Position numbers and translations under genes: made by a program. A model generated the notes under the pieces. That model was not told the origin of the DNA and made no database searches. It saw only the letters and a list, made by a program, of their open reading frames with translations. 33,944 nt of DNA, from the NCBI RefSeq assembly GCF_006864425.1, contig NZ_QHLI01000029.1, positions 1 through 33,944 of the forward strand, given 5' to 3'. Positions within the stretch are counted from its first letter, which is position 1. Every line of letters begins with the position of its first letter. Of this stretch, positions 27,513-33,944 are shown piece by piece. The DNA is from Campylobacter troglodytis (GTDB lineage Bacteria > Campylobacterota > Campylobacteria > Campylobacterales > Campylobacteraceae).

Positions 27513-27908
27513 TTATAAGCCTTGCAAAAGCTTTTGAGTGTCGATGACAGGCTTTGAATTTTGCATTCTTTCGTCAAAAAGATTAAACAAAATTAGACTA
27601 AAAGTCGTATAATTATTCCACCTTGTTTTTCCATTTAGAATATCAAGTGCGATTACTCATTTTTCTTCTTGAGTTAAAGAAAGATCTAAAAATAGTCTAT
27701 ATGCTTTTTGCCCTTGACTGTTAAGCAGTATCTATAAATTTGCCTATACTTAACCCTCCAACAACCTTACTCATTTCATCTTGTGTAAGGATTTTAACTC
27801 CAACACTTTGCTCGTTTGCTTTTTTGTTGCCAAAGATATAAGGTCTATATGCTCTGCAAAAACAAAAGAACTCAAACCTAACAAAACAACTAAAAACAAG
27901 CTTTTTAT
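27513..27908 (-). pseudogene. Broken small secreted-protein gene with double-glycine motif
   Basis: On the minus strand AGGAG (27914-27918) is followed by ATA at 27908 where a start codon is expected. The frame then gives a perfect signal peptide KSLFLVVLLGLSSFVFAEH. A frameshift moves to YIFGNKKANEQSVGVKILTQ, then DEMSKVVGGLSIGKFIDTA and a stop. A further shift gives LLNSQGQKAYRLFLDLSLTQ, EEK, a TGA, then VIALDILNGKTRWNNYTTFS and a last stretch ending KPVIDTQKLLQGL. The ILTQDEMSKVVGG segment looks like the leader end of double-glycine (class II bacteriocin-type) peptides. I do not know the parent family. It sits between the phosphoribosyltransferase and mlaA, which are adjacent in C. jejuni. 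Confidence 0.45.
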
Positions 27909-27945
27909 CTTTTCTCCTTTTGCAAAAAAATATAGGATTTATCAC

Positions 27946-28129
27946 ATAATTTTATCTTTTCATAGAAAAACTTTATTGTAAGCTTTTGAAAAAAGGCGAA
28001 CTAGTAGCTTGCTAGACTAAAAAATATTTTTTAAAGAAACTTCACTTTGTCATATTTTGCAATGCTTAATACAACAATTTAAATACTTTGTGGAAAAAGT
28101 AGGTTTGATGTATCATAAATTTTATTTGT
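27946..28129 (+). other. Short spacer before the mla operon
   Basis: AT-rich sequence without a supportable gene, leading into the mlaA promoter. No operator-like palindrome stands out. Confidence 0.3.
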
Positions 28130-28135
28130 TATAAT
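28130..28135 (+). promoter_or_regulatory. Extended -10 promoter of the mlaA-mlaC-RND operon
   Basis: TATAAT in TTTTATTTGTTATAATAAAA has an upstream TGT, making an extended -10 of the Campylobacter vegetative type. The start site would be near 28142, giving a leader of about 38 bases to the ATG at 28180. Confidence 0.6.
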
Positions 28136-28179
28136 AAAACTTTGGTTTAAATTTAATTTTGTGTCTAAATTTGGAGAAA

Positions 28180-28896
28180 ATGTTGTTTGTTAAAAAAATA
28201 ATTTGCCTTTTGTGTATAGGTTTTTTTCTTTGTGCTGACGAAGTGGAATTTGATGACTTTGAGGCTGAATTTGAAAGCTTTAAGGTAAATGACCCGCTTT
28301 CAAGTTATAATAAAATGATGACAAGCTTTAATGTTGGCTTTTATAGCTATGTGATGCGTCCTGTTGTTGTGGGCTATGATTATATTATGCCAGATTTTAT
28401 GCAAATAGGCATTAAAAATATTTTTACTTATATTTCTATGCCTCTTCGCCTAGTAGGTAATCTCTTGCAGTTTAAATTTAAAAATTCAAGCGATGAGCTT
28501 AAAAGATTTGCCTTTAACACAGTCTTTGGCTTTTTTGGTCTAATTGACGCTGCAACTAAGGTACAGATCCCCCTTCATCACGCTGATTTTGGACTTGTTT
28601 TAGCGCATTGGGGTGTGGGTGGGGGTTTTCACTTTGTTTTACCCATCTTAGGACCTTCAAATTTGCGCGACACAGTTTCTATGCCTGTAAATTGGTATGC
28701 TAGCCCTACTCATTATATAGATACAAATAGAAAGACCTGGCTTAGTTGGTATGGAATTGGTTTAACAAGTTTAGGCATAATTAACGAAGTGTCTTTTCAA
28801 ATTCAAACCCTTGATGAGATCTACTATAACACGCCAAATCTTTACCCTTTCTTACGCGATGCGTATGAAAAAAGGCGAATGGAAATGGCAAAATGA
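28180..28896 (+). CDS. mlaA: MlaA/VacJ outer-membrane lipid asymmetry protein
   Basis: MlaA extracts misplaced phospholipids from the outer leaflet of the outer membrane and hands them to periplasmic MlaC. The protein is 238 residues from the ATG at 28180 (GGAGAA upstream). The signal peptide is MLFVKKIICLLCIGFFLCA. Family blocks: DPLSSYNKMMTSFNVGFYSY, NIFTYISMPLRLVGNLLQFK, RFAFNTVFGFFGLIDAATKV, HADFGLVLAHWGVGGGFHFV and LPILGPSNLRDTVS. Unlike enteric MlaA it shows no clear lipobox, so it may be released as a soluble or barrel-associated protein. The mlaC gene follows 7 bases after the stop. Cj1371 is the counterpart. Confidence 0.92.
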   Translation: MLFVKKIICLLCIGFFLCADEVEFDDFEAEFESFKVNDPLSSYNKMMTSFNVGFYSYVMRPVVVGYDYIMPDFMQIGIKNIFTYISMPLRLVGNLLQFKFKNSSDELKRFAFNTVFGFFGLIDAATKVQIPLHHADFGLVLAHWGVGGGFHFVLPILGPSNLRDTVSMPVNWYASPTHYIDTNRKTWLSWYGIGLTSLGIINEVSFQIQTLDEIYYNTPNLYPFLRDAYEKRRMEMAK

Positions 28897-28903
28897 AGGA
28901 AAA

Positions 28904-29482
28904 ATGATGAAAAAAATATCCCTCTTTTTAATCCTTTGTGTGCTAAATTTAATGTCCTTACCCCTCAACGAGCTTTCAAAAACCATGCAAGAAAACATAG
29001 ATAAAAGCCTTAGTTTGCTTAAAAAAGCCCCTAAAGACAAAAGCAAGGTCGCTAATGAAATGTTTAAGATCTTTGATCCTATATTTGATTATTCTTTAAT
29101 GGCTAGATTAAGCCTTTCTAAGAACTACGACAAGTTAAGCCAAGCCCAACAAGATGAATTTAACAAGGTCTTTGAAGCCCAACTTAAAACAAGCTTTACA
29201 AACAAGCTTTCACTTTATACTGATGAAAAGATCATAATTAAAGATCAAGTGCAGAAAAACCAAAGAGTGTTTTTAAACGCGCAAATGCTAGTAGATGGGG
29301 AAATTAAAAACCTAGTCTTTAAATTCTACAACAAAAACGACAGTTGGCTCATTTATGATGTCGATGTTTTAGGAGTTAGCATCATACAAACCTACAGATC
29401 ACAATTTGCTGATCTACTTGAAAAAGAAGATTTTAATAGCCTTCTTTCCAAACTTAAAAGTGCGAATTTTGATCTAAAATAA
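28904..29482 (+). CDS. mlaC: MlaC/Ttg2D periplasmic phospholipid-binding protein
   Basis: A periplasmic shuttle of the MlaC (Tol_Tol_Ttg2) family, about 192 residues. It begins with a signal peptide (MMKKISLFLILCVLNLMSLP). Family blocks: KVANEMFKIFDPIFDYSLMA, ARLSLSKNYDKLSQAQQDEF, FEAQLKTSFTNKLSLY and SWLIYDVDVLGVSIIQTYRS. A double ATG at 28904 and 28907 follows AAGGAA; both give nearly the same protein, and the long frame from 28811 lies in mlaA. It ends in a TAATG overlap with the RND gene. It probably carries lipid between MlaA and an inner-membrane partner. Cj1372 is the counterpart. Confidence 0.9.
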   Translation: MMKKISLFLILCVLNLMSLPLNELSKTMQENIDKSLSLLKKAPKDKSKVANEMFKIFDPIFDYSLMARLSLSKNYDKLSQAQQDEFNKVFEAQLKTSFTNKLSLYTDEKIIIKDQVQKNQRVFLNAQMLVDGEIKNLVFKFYNKNDSWLIYDVDVLGVSIIQTYRSQFADLLEKEDFNSLLSKLKSANFDLK

Positions 29483-31950
29483 TGCTTGTTTTACTCTACA
29501 AAAGCCTCATAAAACACAACAAACTTGTTTTTTTTACAAGCCTTGCCTTTTGTGTGTTTTTTAGCTTTTTTGCTAGCAAACTTTCAGTTGATGCTAGTGC
29601 TGAGAGTTTGCTCTTAGAAAATGACAAGGATCTAGCCTTTTTTAGAGAGGTAAATAAAAACTACAAAAGCGATGATTTTTTAATGCTTGCTTTTAAGCCA
29701 AAGGACGAAGATCCTTTTTCACCGCAAAGTTTAAGCCTACTTAAATCCTTACAAATAGAACTTGAAAGTGTAAGGGGGGTGCAAAAAATTTTAAGCCTTA
29801 TCAACGCTCCTTTGCTTAAAAGTAGCGATGATAAAGAGCTAAAAGAACTGCTTTTAGATGTCCCAAACCTCACAAGCAAGGACATTAATCTTACAAAGGC
29901 AAGAGCTGAAATCACAAATAGCCCCTTTTACAAAGACAACATCATCTCAAAAGACGGCAAAAGCACGGCTTTAATCATTTATCTAAGCACGAATTTAGAG
30001 TATATGAGTTTGCTTGAAAGCAAGAATTTAGAAAAAGACACAAATAAAAAAGCTCAAATTCAAAAGCACATTGATAAATACAAACAAAAGCTTAAAATGG
30101 AGAATAAACAAAGATTAGAAAAAATCAAAAGCATTATACAAGGCTATGAGGCACAAACAAGTGGGCTTTATCTTAGCGGTGTTAGTATGATAGCTGATGA
30201 TATGATAGCTTATATTAAGGATGATTTGCTTGTTTATGGGCTTAGCTTAGCCTTGCTTTTAAGCCTCGTTTTGTGGCTTTTTTTTCGCAAAATTTATCTT
30301 GTGCTTTTTGTTATCTTTGTTTGTCTTACATCCCTAGCAAGTGCGAGTGGTATTTTTACGCTTCTTGGCTTTAAAATCACAGTCATTTCATCAAGCTATC
30401 TTGCCCTAATGCTTATTATAACCATTTCTTTGATCATTCATCTTTTAACTCATTTTATAAATCTTTGCAAGAAATTTCCAAAAGCTAGCACAAAACACAA
30501 GATCCTCGCCACGCTTTTAGCTAAATCAAGACCTAGTTATTATGCTATCTTAACCACAGCCATAGGCTTTTTAAGCCTTATTTTAAGTAAGATCGAACCT
30601 GTAATTAAGCTTGGTGTGATGATGAGCGTAGGAATTAGCATAAGCTTAATCTTAAGCTTTTTATTCTTTGCAAGTATTTTTCCCTTTTTTAAAAATCTTC
30701 ATTTTGAGGATAAGCAAGAAATTAAGCTAAATTTCTTAGCTTTTTGTGCGAACTTGAGTTTGAAATATCCTAAAAAAATCATTTTTTTAAGCCTGATCTT
30801 TGTGCTTGTTTCTTTGTTTGGTATAAATAAATTAAGGGTTGAAAATTCATTTGTAAGCTATTTTAAGGACAGCTCTGCCATTAAACAAGGCCTTGTTGTC
30901 ATAGATAAAGAGCTTGGAGGCACCTTGCCCCTTGAATTAGTGCTTAGCTTTGAAAATTCTATTTCAAAGGAAGAAAGCGAGACTATCAATGAAAATGCCT
31001 TAACTTCAAAAGATAGCGAATTTGCAAGCTTTGAGAGCGAATTTGAGGATCTAAGCAAGGAGGATACTTATTGGTTTAATGCCCAAAAAACAAGTTTGGC
31101 TAAAAAAATTCACGAGTATTTACAAGCAAAAGAATTTGTAGGCTCTGTTTTAAGCCTAAATAGCCTTTTAAGCTTAGGCAAGGATCTTAACGAGGGCAAG
31201 GATTTAGATGACTTTGCTTTGGCCTTTTTAAATGAAAACTTGCCACAAAGCTTTAAACAAACCCTACTTAGCCCCTATGTTAATATAGAAAAAAACGAGC
31301 TAAGATTTATAATGCGTATAAGAGATTCTGATCCAAAATTACAAAGAAATGAGTTTATAAAAGAACTTCAAAGCGAGCTTACTGAGCTTACTAAAAACGA
31401 TGGGGTGCAAATAAAACTAACAGGCATAATGCTTTTGTATAATAATATGCTTCAAAGCCTCTTTGCTTCGCAGTTTAATACCCTAGCCTTTGTGGTAGGC
31501 ACGATCTTCTTGCTCTTTATCTTTGTGTTTAGTAGCATTAAATATGCCTTTGTTGGAATTGTAGCAAATGTAGTTCCCATTTGTCTTGTCTTTGCCTTGA
31601 TGGGCTTTTGTGATCTTCCACTTGATCTAATGACCGTCATCATAGCAGCCATTTGTATAGGCATAGGTGTTGATGATAGCATACATTATATCTATAACTT
31701 CAAAAAAGAACTCGCCTCAAAGCTAGATCTAAGTGAGGCTATAAGGCATTCTCATCTTTATATAGGACAAGCACTTTTTCAAAGCAAGGTAGCTATAATC
31801 TTAGGCTTTAGCACTATGATTAGCAGTAATTTTATGCCTACTATTTATTTTGCCTTTTTAACTGTGCTTGTTATGCTTTTGTTACTTGTAGGAAGTCTGA
31901 TCTTACTTCCTAGCTTACTCTTTTTGCTTTCAAGGAAGAGCTCCTTGTGA
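29482..31950 (+). CDS. RND/MMPL-family lipid transporter, HpnN-like
   Basis: An 822-residue inner-membrane protein with two similar halves. Each has one membrane span, a large periplasmic loop and a five-span bundle: span 1 at about 14-33, spans 2-6 at about 248-405; span 7 near 425, spans 8-12 at about 660-815. The conserved proton-relay block VIIAAICIGIGVDDSIHYIY is in span 10. With mlaA and mlaC upstream it likely takes the place of the MlaFEDB machinery, moving lipid across the periplasm. A sequon DINLT (about 134-138) lies in the first periplasmic loop. It overlaps mlaC by one base. Cj1373 is the counterpart. Confidence 0.88.
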   Translation: MLVLLYKSLIKHNKLVFFTSLAFCVFFSFFASKLSVDASAESLLLENDKDLAFFREVNKNYKSDDFLMLAFKPKDEDPFSPQSLSLLKSLQIELESVRGVQKILSLINAPLLKSSDDKELKELLLDVPNLTSKDINLTKARAEITNSPFYKDNIISKDGKSTALIIYLSTNLEYMSLLESKNLEKDTNKKAQIQKHIDKYKQKLKMENKQRLEKIKSIIQGYEAQTSGLYLSGVSMIADDMIAYIKDDLLVYGLSLALLLSLVLWLFFRKIYLVLFVIFVCLTSLASASGIFTLLGFKITVISSSYLALMLIITISLIIHLLTHFINLCKKFPKASTKHKILATLLAKSRPSYYAILTTAIGFLSLILSKIEPVIKLGVMMSVGISISLILSFLFFASIFPFFKNLHFEDKQEIKLNFLAFCANLSLKYPKKIIFLSLIFVLVSLFGINKLRVENSFVSYFKDSSAIKQGLVVIDKELGGTLPLELVLSFENSISKEESETINENALTSKDSEFASFESEFEDLSKEDTYWFNAQKTSLAKKIHEYLQAKEFVGSVLSLNSLLSLGKDLNEGKDLDDFALAFLNENLPQSFKQTLLSPYVNIEKNELRFIMRIRDSDPKLQRNEFIKELQSELTELTKNDGVQIKLTGIMLLYNNMLQSLFASQFNTLAFVVGTIFLLFIFVFSSIKYAFVGIVANVVPICLVFALMGFCDLPLDLMTVIIAAICIGIGVDDSIHYIYNFKKELASKLDLSEAIRHSHLYIGQALFQSKVAIILGFSTMISSNFMPTIYFAFLTVLVMLLLLVGSLILLPSLLFLLSRKSSL

Positions 31951-32022
31951 ATAATAATAAATAGACATATAAGCCACAAAGGCTATAATCACAATGGCCA
32001 TGTATTTTAAAAAGCCACTCAT
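31930..32022 (-). CDS. 30-residue single-span membrane protein coupled to rdgB
   Basis: The minus strand reads [20 protein letters not shown] and continues [10 protein letters not shown] before TGA. It has one membrane span with a short tail. Its ATG overlaps the rdgB stop (ATGA), and a strong AGGAG lies 5 bases upstream inside rdgB, so it would be translated by coupling. Its 3' end overlaps the convergent RND gene by 21 bases. I do not recognise a function; it is too short for normal gene calling. Confidence 0.6.
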   Translation of the reverse strand: MSGFLKYMAIVIIAFVAYMSIYYYSQGALP

Positions 32023-32627
32023 CCTAACTCCTTTTTTAATAAATTTAAAATTAAGCCCATCAAGCTTAAAGCCTTAAAGCGATGTGAAATTCTAGCCTTG
32101 ACATCCTCATCAAGCTCGCCAAGTGTCTTTTCAAAGCCCTTTGGGATAAAAAGTGCGTCATAGCCAAAGCCATTTTCGCCTTTTTCTTGTGTGATAACCC
32201 GTCCGTGCATAAAGCCGTGTGTGGTGTAGTCTCCAAAAGCCGAGCTTATCGCAATGCAAGCTGTATAAAAAGCCTTACTTTCACTTAAATTCAAGGCTTT
32301 TAGCTCGCTAATTAATTTCTCACGGTTTGCCTTGTCGGTTTTTTGCGGTGAAAATCTAGCTGAGTGAATGTTTGGAGCATTATTTAAAGCCTCAACGCTT
32401 ATGCCACTATCATCGCTTAAGACCACAAATTCACGCCTTTGTGCTTCATTTAAAGCCTCAAACACCGCCTTGCTTTTAAGTAAAGCATTTTCCTTAAAGC
32501 TAGTGCCGTTTTCTTCAATCTCAAAGGGCTTTAAGACCTCATTAAAGGCGTAAATTTCATAGCCTTTTAATATGCCTTTAAGCTCAGTTAGCTTGTGAGC
32601 GTTGTTTGTGGCTAGTAAAATTTTCAC
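32019..32627 (-). CDS. rdgB: dITP/XTP pyrophosphatase RdgB (HAM1 family)
   Basis: A 202-residue house-cleaning enzyme that hydrolyses dITP, ITP and XTP to monophosphates, preventing their incorporation into nucleic acid. Signatures: [18 protein letters not shown] at the N-terminus, [20 protein letters not shown] (about 65-84), HSARFS, and [20 protein letters not shown] followed by ISHRFKAL near the end. I chose the GTG at 32627, with AAGGACAAG just upstream, because the family begins at this point. The frame upstream to 32723 looks non-coding. Cj1374c, in the same place and orientation, is the counterpart. Confidence 0.92.
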   Translation of the reverse strand: MKILLATNNAHKLTELKGILKGYEIYAFNEVLKPFEIEENGTSFKENALLKSKAVFEALNEAQRREFVVLSDDSGISVEALNNAPNIHSARFSPQKTDKANREKLISELKALNLSESKAFYTACIAISSAFGDYTTHGFMHGRVITQEKGENGFGYDALFIPKGFEKTLGELDEDVKARISHRFKALSLMGLILNLLKKELG

Positions 32628-32820
32628 GCCTTGTCCTTTTTGGGCTAAATTTTGACAAAAACAGCTGACATTATACCAAAAATCACTAAAATTAGCCTTT
32701 TTTGCCCAAATTTTTGCTCGCATTCAAGTCAAAGCGTGGCTTAAATTCAAGGTTTTCCCCCCAAAAAGCGAAAAAATTTTAAAAAAATTCAAAATTTTTC
32801 ATTTTCATTTACTCGCGGTT

Positions 32821-32831
32821 GGGGGGGGGGG
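32821..32831 (+). repeat. Intergenic poly-G tract (11 G) next to a -10 box
   Basis: Eleven consecutive G, ending five bases before TATTAT. It is not within a supportable gene on either strand: the minus strand offers only a 9-codon ATG-CCC frame. Confidence 0.9.
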
Positions 32832-32836
32832 CATTG

Positions 32837-32842
32837 TATTAT
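32837..32842 (+). promoter_or_regulatory. Possible -10 box of the 32925 gene
   Basis: TATTAT in GCATTGTATTATTAGC, with TG at two bases upstream, is a plausible extended -10. The start site would be near 32850, about 75 bases before the ATG at 32925. The adjacent poly-G would lie where the -35/spacer region is. Confidence 0.4.
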
Positions 32843-32924
32843 TAGCTTAATTATTAGCTTGTCTAAATTTTTTAGCCTTTTTTGCGAAGGGCGGATTTAG
32901 AAATTTTTTCTAAAAGGACACACA

Positions 32925-33557
32925 ATGGCAAATTTGTTTGATATGCAAGCCTTTAAGGGGCAAATCAGCAAGGTCAAAAAAGAGGTGCTAACGCACACAA
33001 GTGGCGAGATTGAAAAATCGGACATAAAGATAGATGCAAAATACTCGTTTTTATGGCAAAAGGTCATCACCACGGGCAAGGGTGGCGGAGGTGGTGGCAA
33101 AATAACAACCACACACGAGCATTACACGAATTTTAATATAGACAAGACCTCGTTTCGTTGTGCTGGCGATTATAATTTTGAAGATGGCGATGAGGTAATG
33201 CTTTATGCAAATGAAACAAATCAAGGCTTTTATAGGGTGGTATTCCTTAAAAATGCTTCAAGAAATTTCATAGTCTCACCCCAAGCTCCAAGCCACCCCA
33301 TTTTCAGTGCCATTTTGTGCATATGTTTTTGGGGATTTCTTACTTGGATAGCACTTGTAGCTAGTTCTATACTTGATTTTTTGATAGGCTTTGATGAGCA
33401 AAAATTGTCTTTTTACGAAACAATTATTATTGTAATTGGAGTATGTTGTGGCATCTTATTTACCTTTCTTGGCTTTAAATTTGCAAAAACACAAAGGTCT
33501 AATTTCAATGAAGTTTATGATGAAATAATAAAATATAACGGCGAAAATTCAGCTTAA
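32925..33557 (+). CDS. Unknown two-span membrane protein with glycine-rich loop
   Basis: A 210-residue protein I do not recognise. Residues 1-115 are soluble, with a run of six glycines (KGGGGGGK, about 52-59) followed by ITTTHEHYTNFNID and a beta-rich domain FEDGDEVMLYANETNQGFYR. Two membrane spans follow at about 126-152 (FSAILCICFWGFLTWIALVA) and 165-187 (TIIIVIGVCCGILFTFLGFK), then a charged tail. No signal peptide, so the N-terminal domain is probably cytoplasmic. The binding site AAAAGGAC is 6 bases upstream. The glycine codons are interrupted and not a homopolymer. Expression may vary with the upstream poly-G tract. Confidence 0.7.
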   Translation: MANLFDMQAFKGQISKVKKEVLTHTSGEIEKSDIKIDAKYSFLWQKVITTGKGGGGGGKITTTHEHYTNFNIDKTSFRCAGDYNFEDGDEVMLYANETNQGFYRVVFLKNASRNFIVSPQAPSHPIFSAILCICFWGFLTWIALVASSILDFLIGFDEQKLSFYETIIIVIGVCCGILFTFLGFKFAKTQRSNFNEVYDEIIKYNGENSA

Positions 33558-33803
33558 ATTCAGCTTTAAGCTTGAACTTTTGAATTCTAGCTTGAATTTT
33601 TGAATTTTTAATTGAATTTTTTGAATTTCAATTGAAAAGTTTGAATTTTAATTGAAATTCTTAACTTCTAGCTGAATTTTTAAAATTCTAAGTGAATTTT
33701 TTTTAAATTCCAAACTGAATTTTGCACGAATTTTGGCTTTAAATTCAGCAAAGCTTTGAATTACGCAAAGCAAAAATGAATTCAAAGCCTTAAATTCAGC
33801 AAT
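33558..33803 (+). repeat. GAATTT-word repeat array
   Basis: Short words TTGAATTTTT, TAATTGAATTTT and GCTGAATTTT recur every 12-20 bases, resembling the arrays at 24900-25330 and 17040-17290. No gene. Confidence 0.5.
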
Positions 33804-33944
33804 TTAGTCTGAATTTAAGCGATTTGAAGCCACATTCAAATCAAATTTAAAACAAACACCTTTTAAATTTAGCCCAAACACCGCCACCCACAAACCCCAC
33901 AAACCCCACAAACCCCACAAACCCCCCAAACCCCCCAACCCCCC
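33804..33944 (-). other. Possible 3' end of a low-complexity gene entering from the right
   Basis: The minus strand is open from the window edge to a stop at 33804-33806 (46 codons). The product begins with glycine-leucine repeats, then WGLWGLWGLW and VAVFGLNLKGVCFKFDLNVA. The first part simply translates the 9-bp tandem repeat, so this may be chance. Confidence 0.2.
33890..33944 (+). repeat. 9-bp tandem repeat ACAAACCCC with C runs
   Basis: Four exact copies of ACAAACCCC (33890-33925) are followed by CCAAACCCC and CCAACCCCCC to the window end. The complementary strand has six or more runs of four to six G separated by 2-5 bases, which fits a G-quadruplex pattern. The window stops inside it. 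Confidence 0.85.

Larger units (their letters stand above)
32628..32924 (+). other. Promoter region between rdgB and a membrane protein gene
   Basis: The spacer holds AT-rich sequence, the poly-G tract at 32821-32831, a likely -10 box at 32837-32842, a repeated TTATTAGCTTAA word and a small hairpin (TTTAGAA/TTCTAAA at about 32896-32912) just before the ribosome binding site AAAAGGAC. No gene is supported. Confidence 0.5.

Noticed and set aside
32812-32840. Minus-strand ATG followed by a C run as a phase-variable gene
   Set aside because: All three tract phases end within about 10 codons, so the tract is better explained as promoter-associated.
32897-33112. Antisense frame starting MVVILPPPPPPLP
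   Set aside because: The proline run is the complement of the glycine codons of the 32925-33557 gene; no independent evidence.

Overview
The window is AT-rich, densely coding bacterial DNA from a Campylobacter or a very close relative. Several gene blocks keep the order I know from C. jejuni: cgpA / ftsB-like / eno / recA (Cj1670c-Cj1673c), trmN6-like / YkgJ-type / TPR lipoprotein / trpC / HIT (Cj0495-Cj0499), and purine permease / phosphoribosyltransferase / mlaA / mlaC / RND / rdgB (Cj1369-Cj1374c). These blocks are separated by accessory DNA: decayed IS1595-family elements, repeat-filled spacers and hypermutable poly-G tracts. It is therefore probably a non-jejuni Campylobacter. The species cannot be fixed from the sequence alone.

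Layout. 1-4151 (minus strand): a class 3 lipase-like gene with a partial downstream gene, preceded by remains of two more lipase units, each with a small membrane-anchored partner gene; this resembles an effector/immunity array in decay. 4169-5405: two facing remnants of IS1595-type transposons. 5681-8886 (minus): cgpA-like, ftsB-like, eno, recA. 8954-12219 (minus): two overlapping DNA methyltransferase genes, the larger with a nuclease-like C-terminal domain; a candidate restriction-modification or defence pair. 12719-16630 (minus): two paralogous type II NADH dehydrogenase-like flavoproteins, separated by an IS1595 relic (14390-15191) with intact terminal repeats and a near-perfect 8-bp target duplication. 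17390-20979 (plus): trmN6-like, YkgJ-type, TPR lipoprotein, trpC and HIT, tightly packed. 20980-22758: spacer with about ten copies of a small palindromic repeat. 22759-24850: TonB-dependent receptor switched OFF by a 14-G tract in its signal peptide. 24851-25763: spacer dense in GAATTT words. 25764-27507: purine permease and phosphoribosyltransferase. 27513-27908 (minus): broken small secreted-protein gene with a VVGG double-glycine motif. 28180-31950: mlaA, mlaC and an RND protein (lipid trafficking). 31930-32627 (minus): 30-residue membrane protein coupled to rdgB. 32821-32831: poly-G tract just upstream of a likely -10 box for a membrane protein gene (32925-33557). 33558-33944: GAATTT repeats ending in a 9-bp tandem repeat whose complementary strand is G-rich.

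The housekeeping parts are ordinary. The points that stand out are the OFF-phase receptor, the possibly phase-variable promoter near the right end, the lipase/small-partner array, the methylase-nuclease pair, and short palindromic insertions shared at the same positions by the IS1595 relics.
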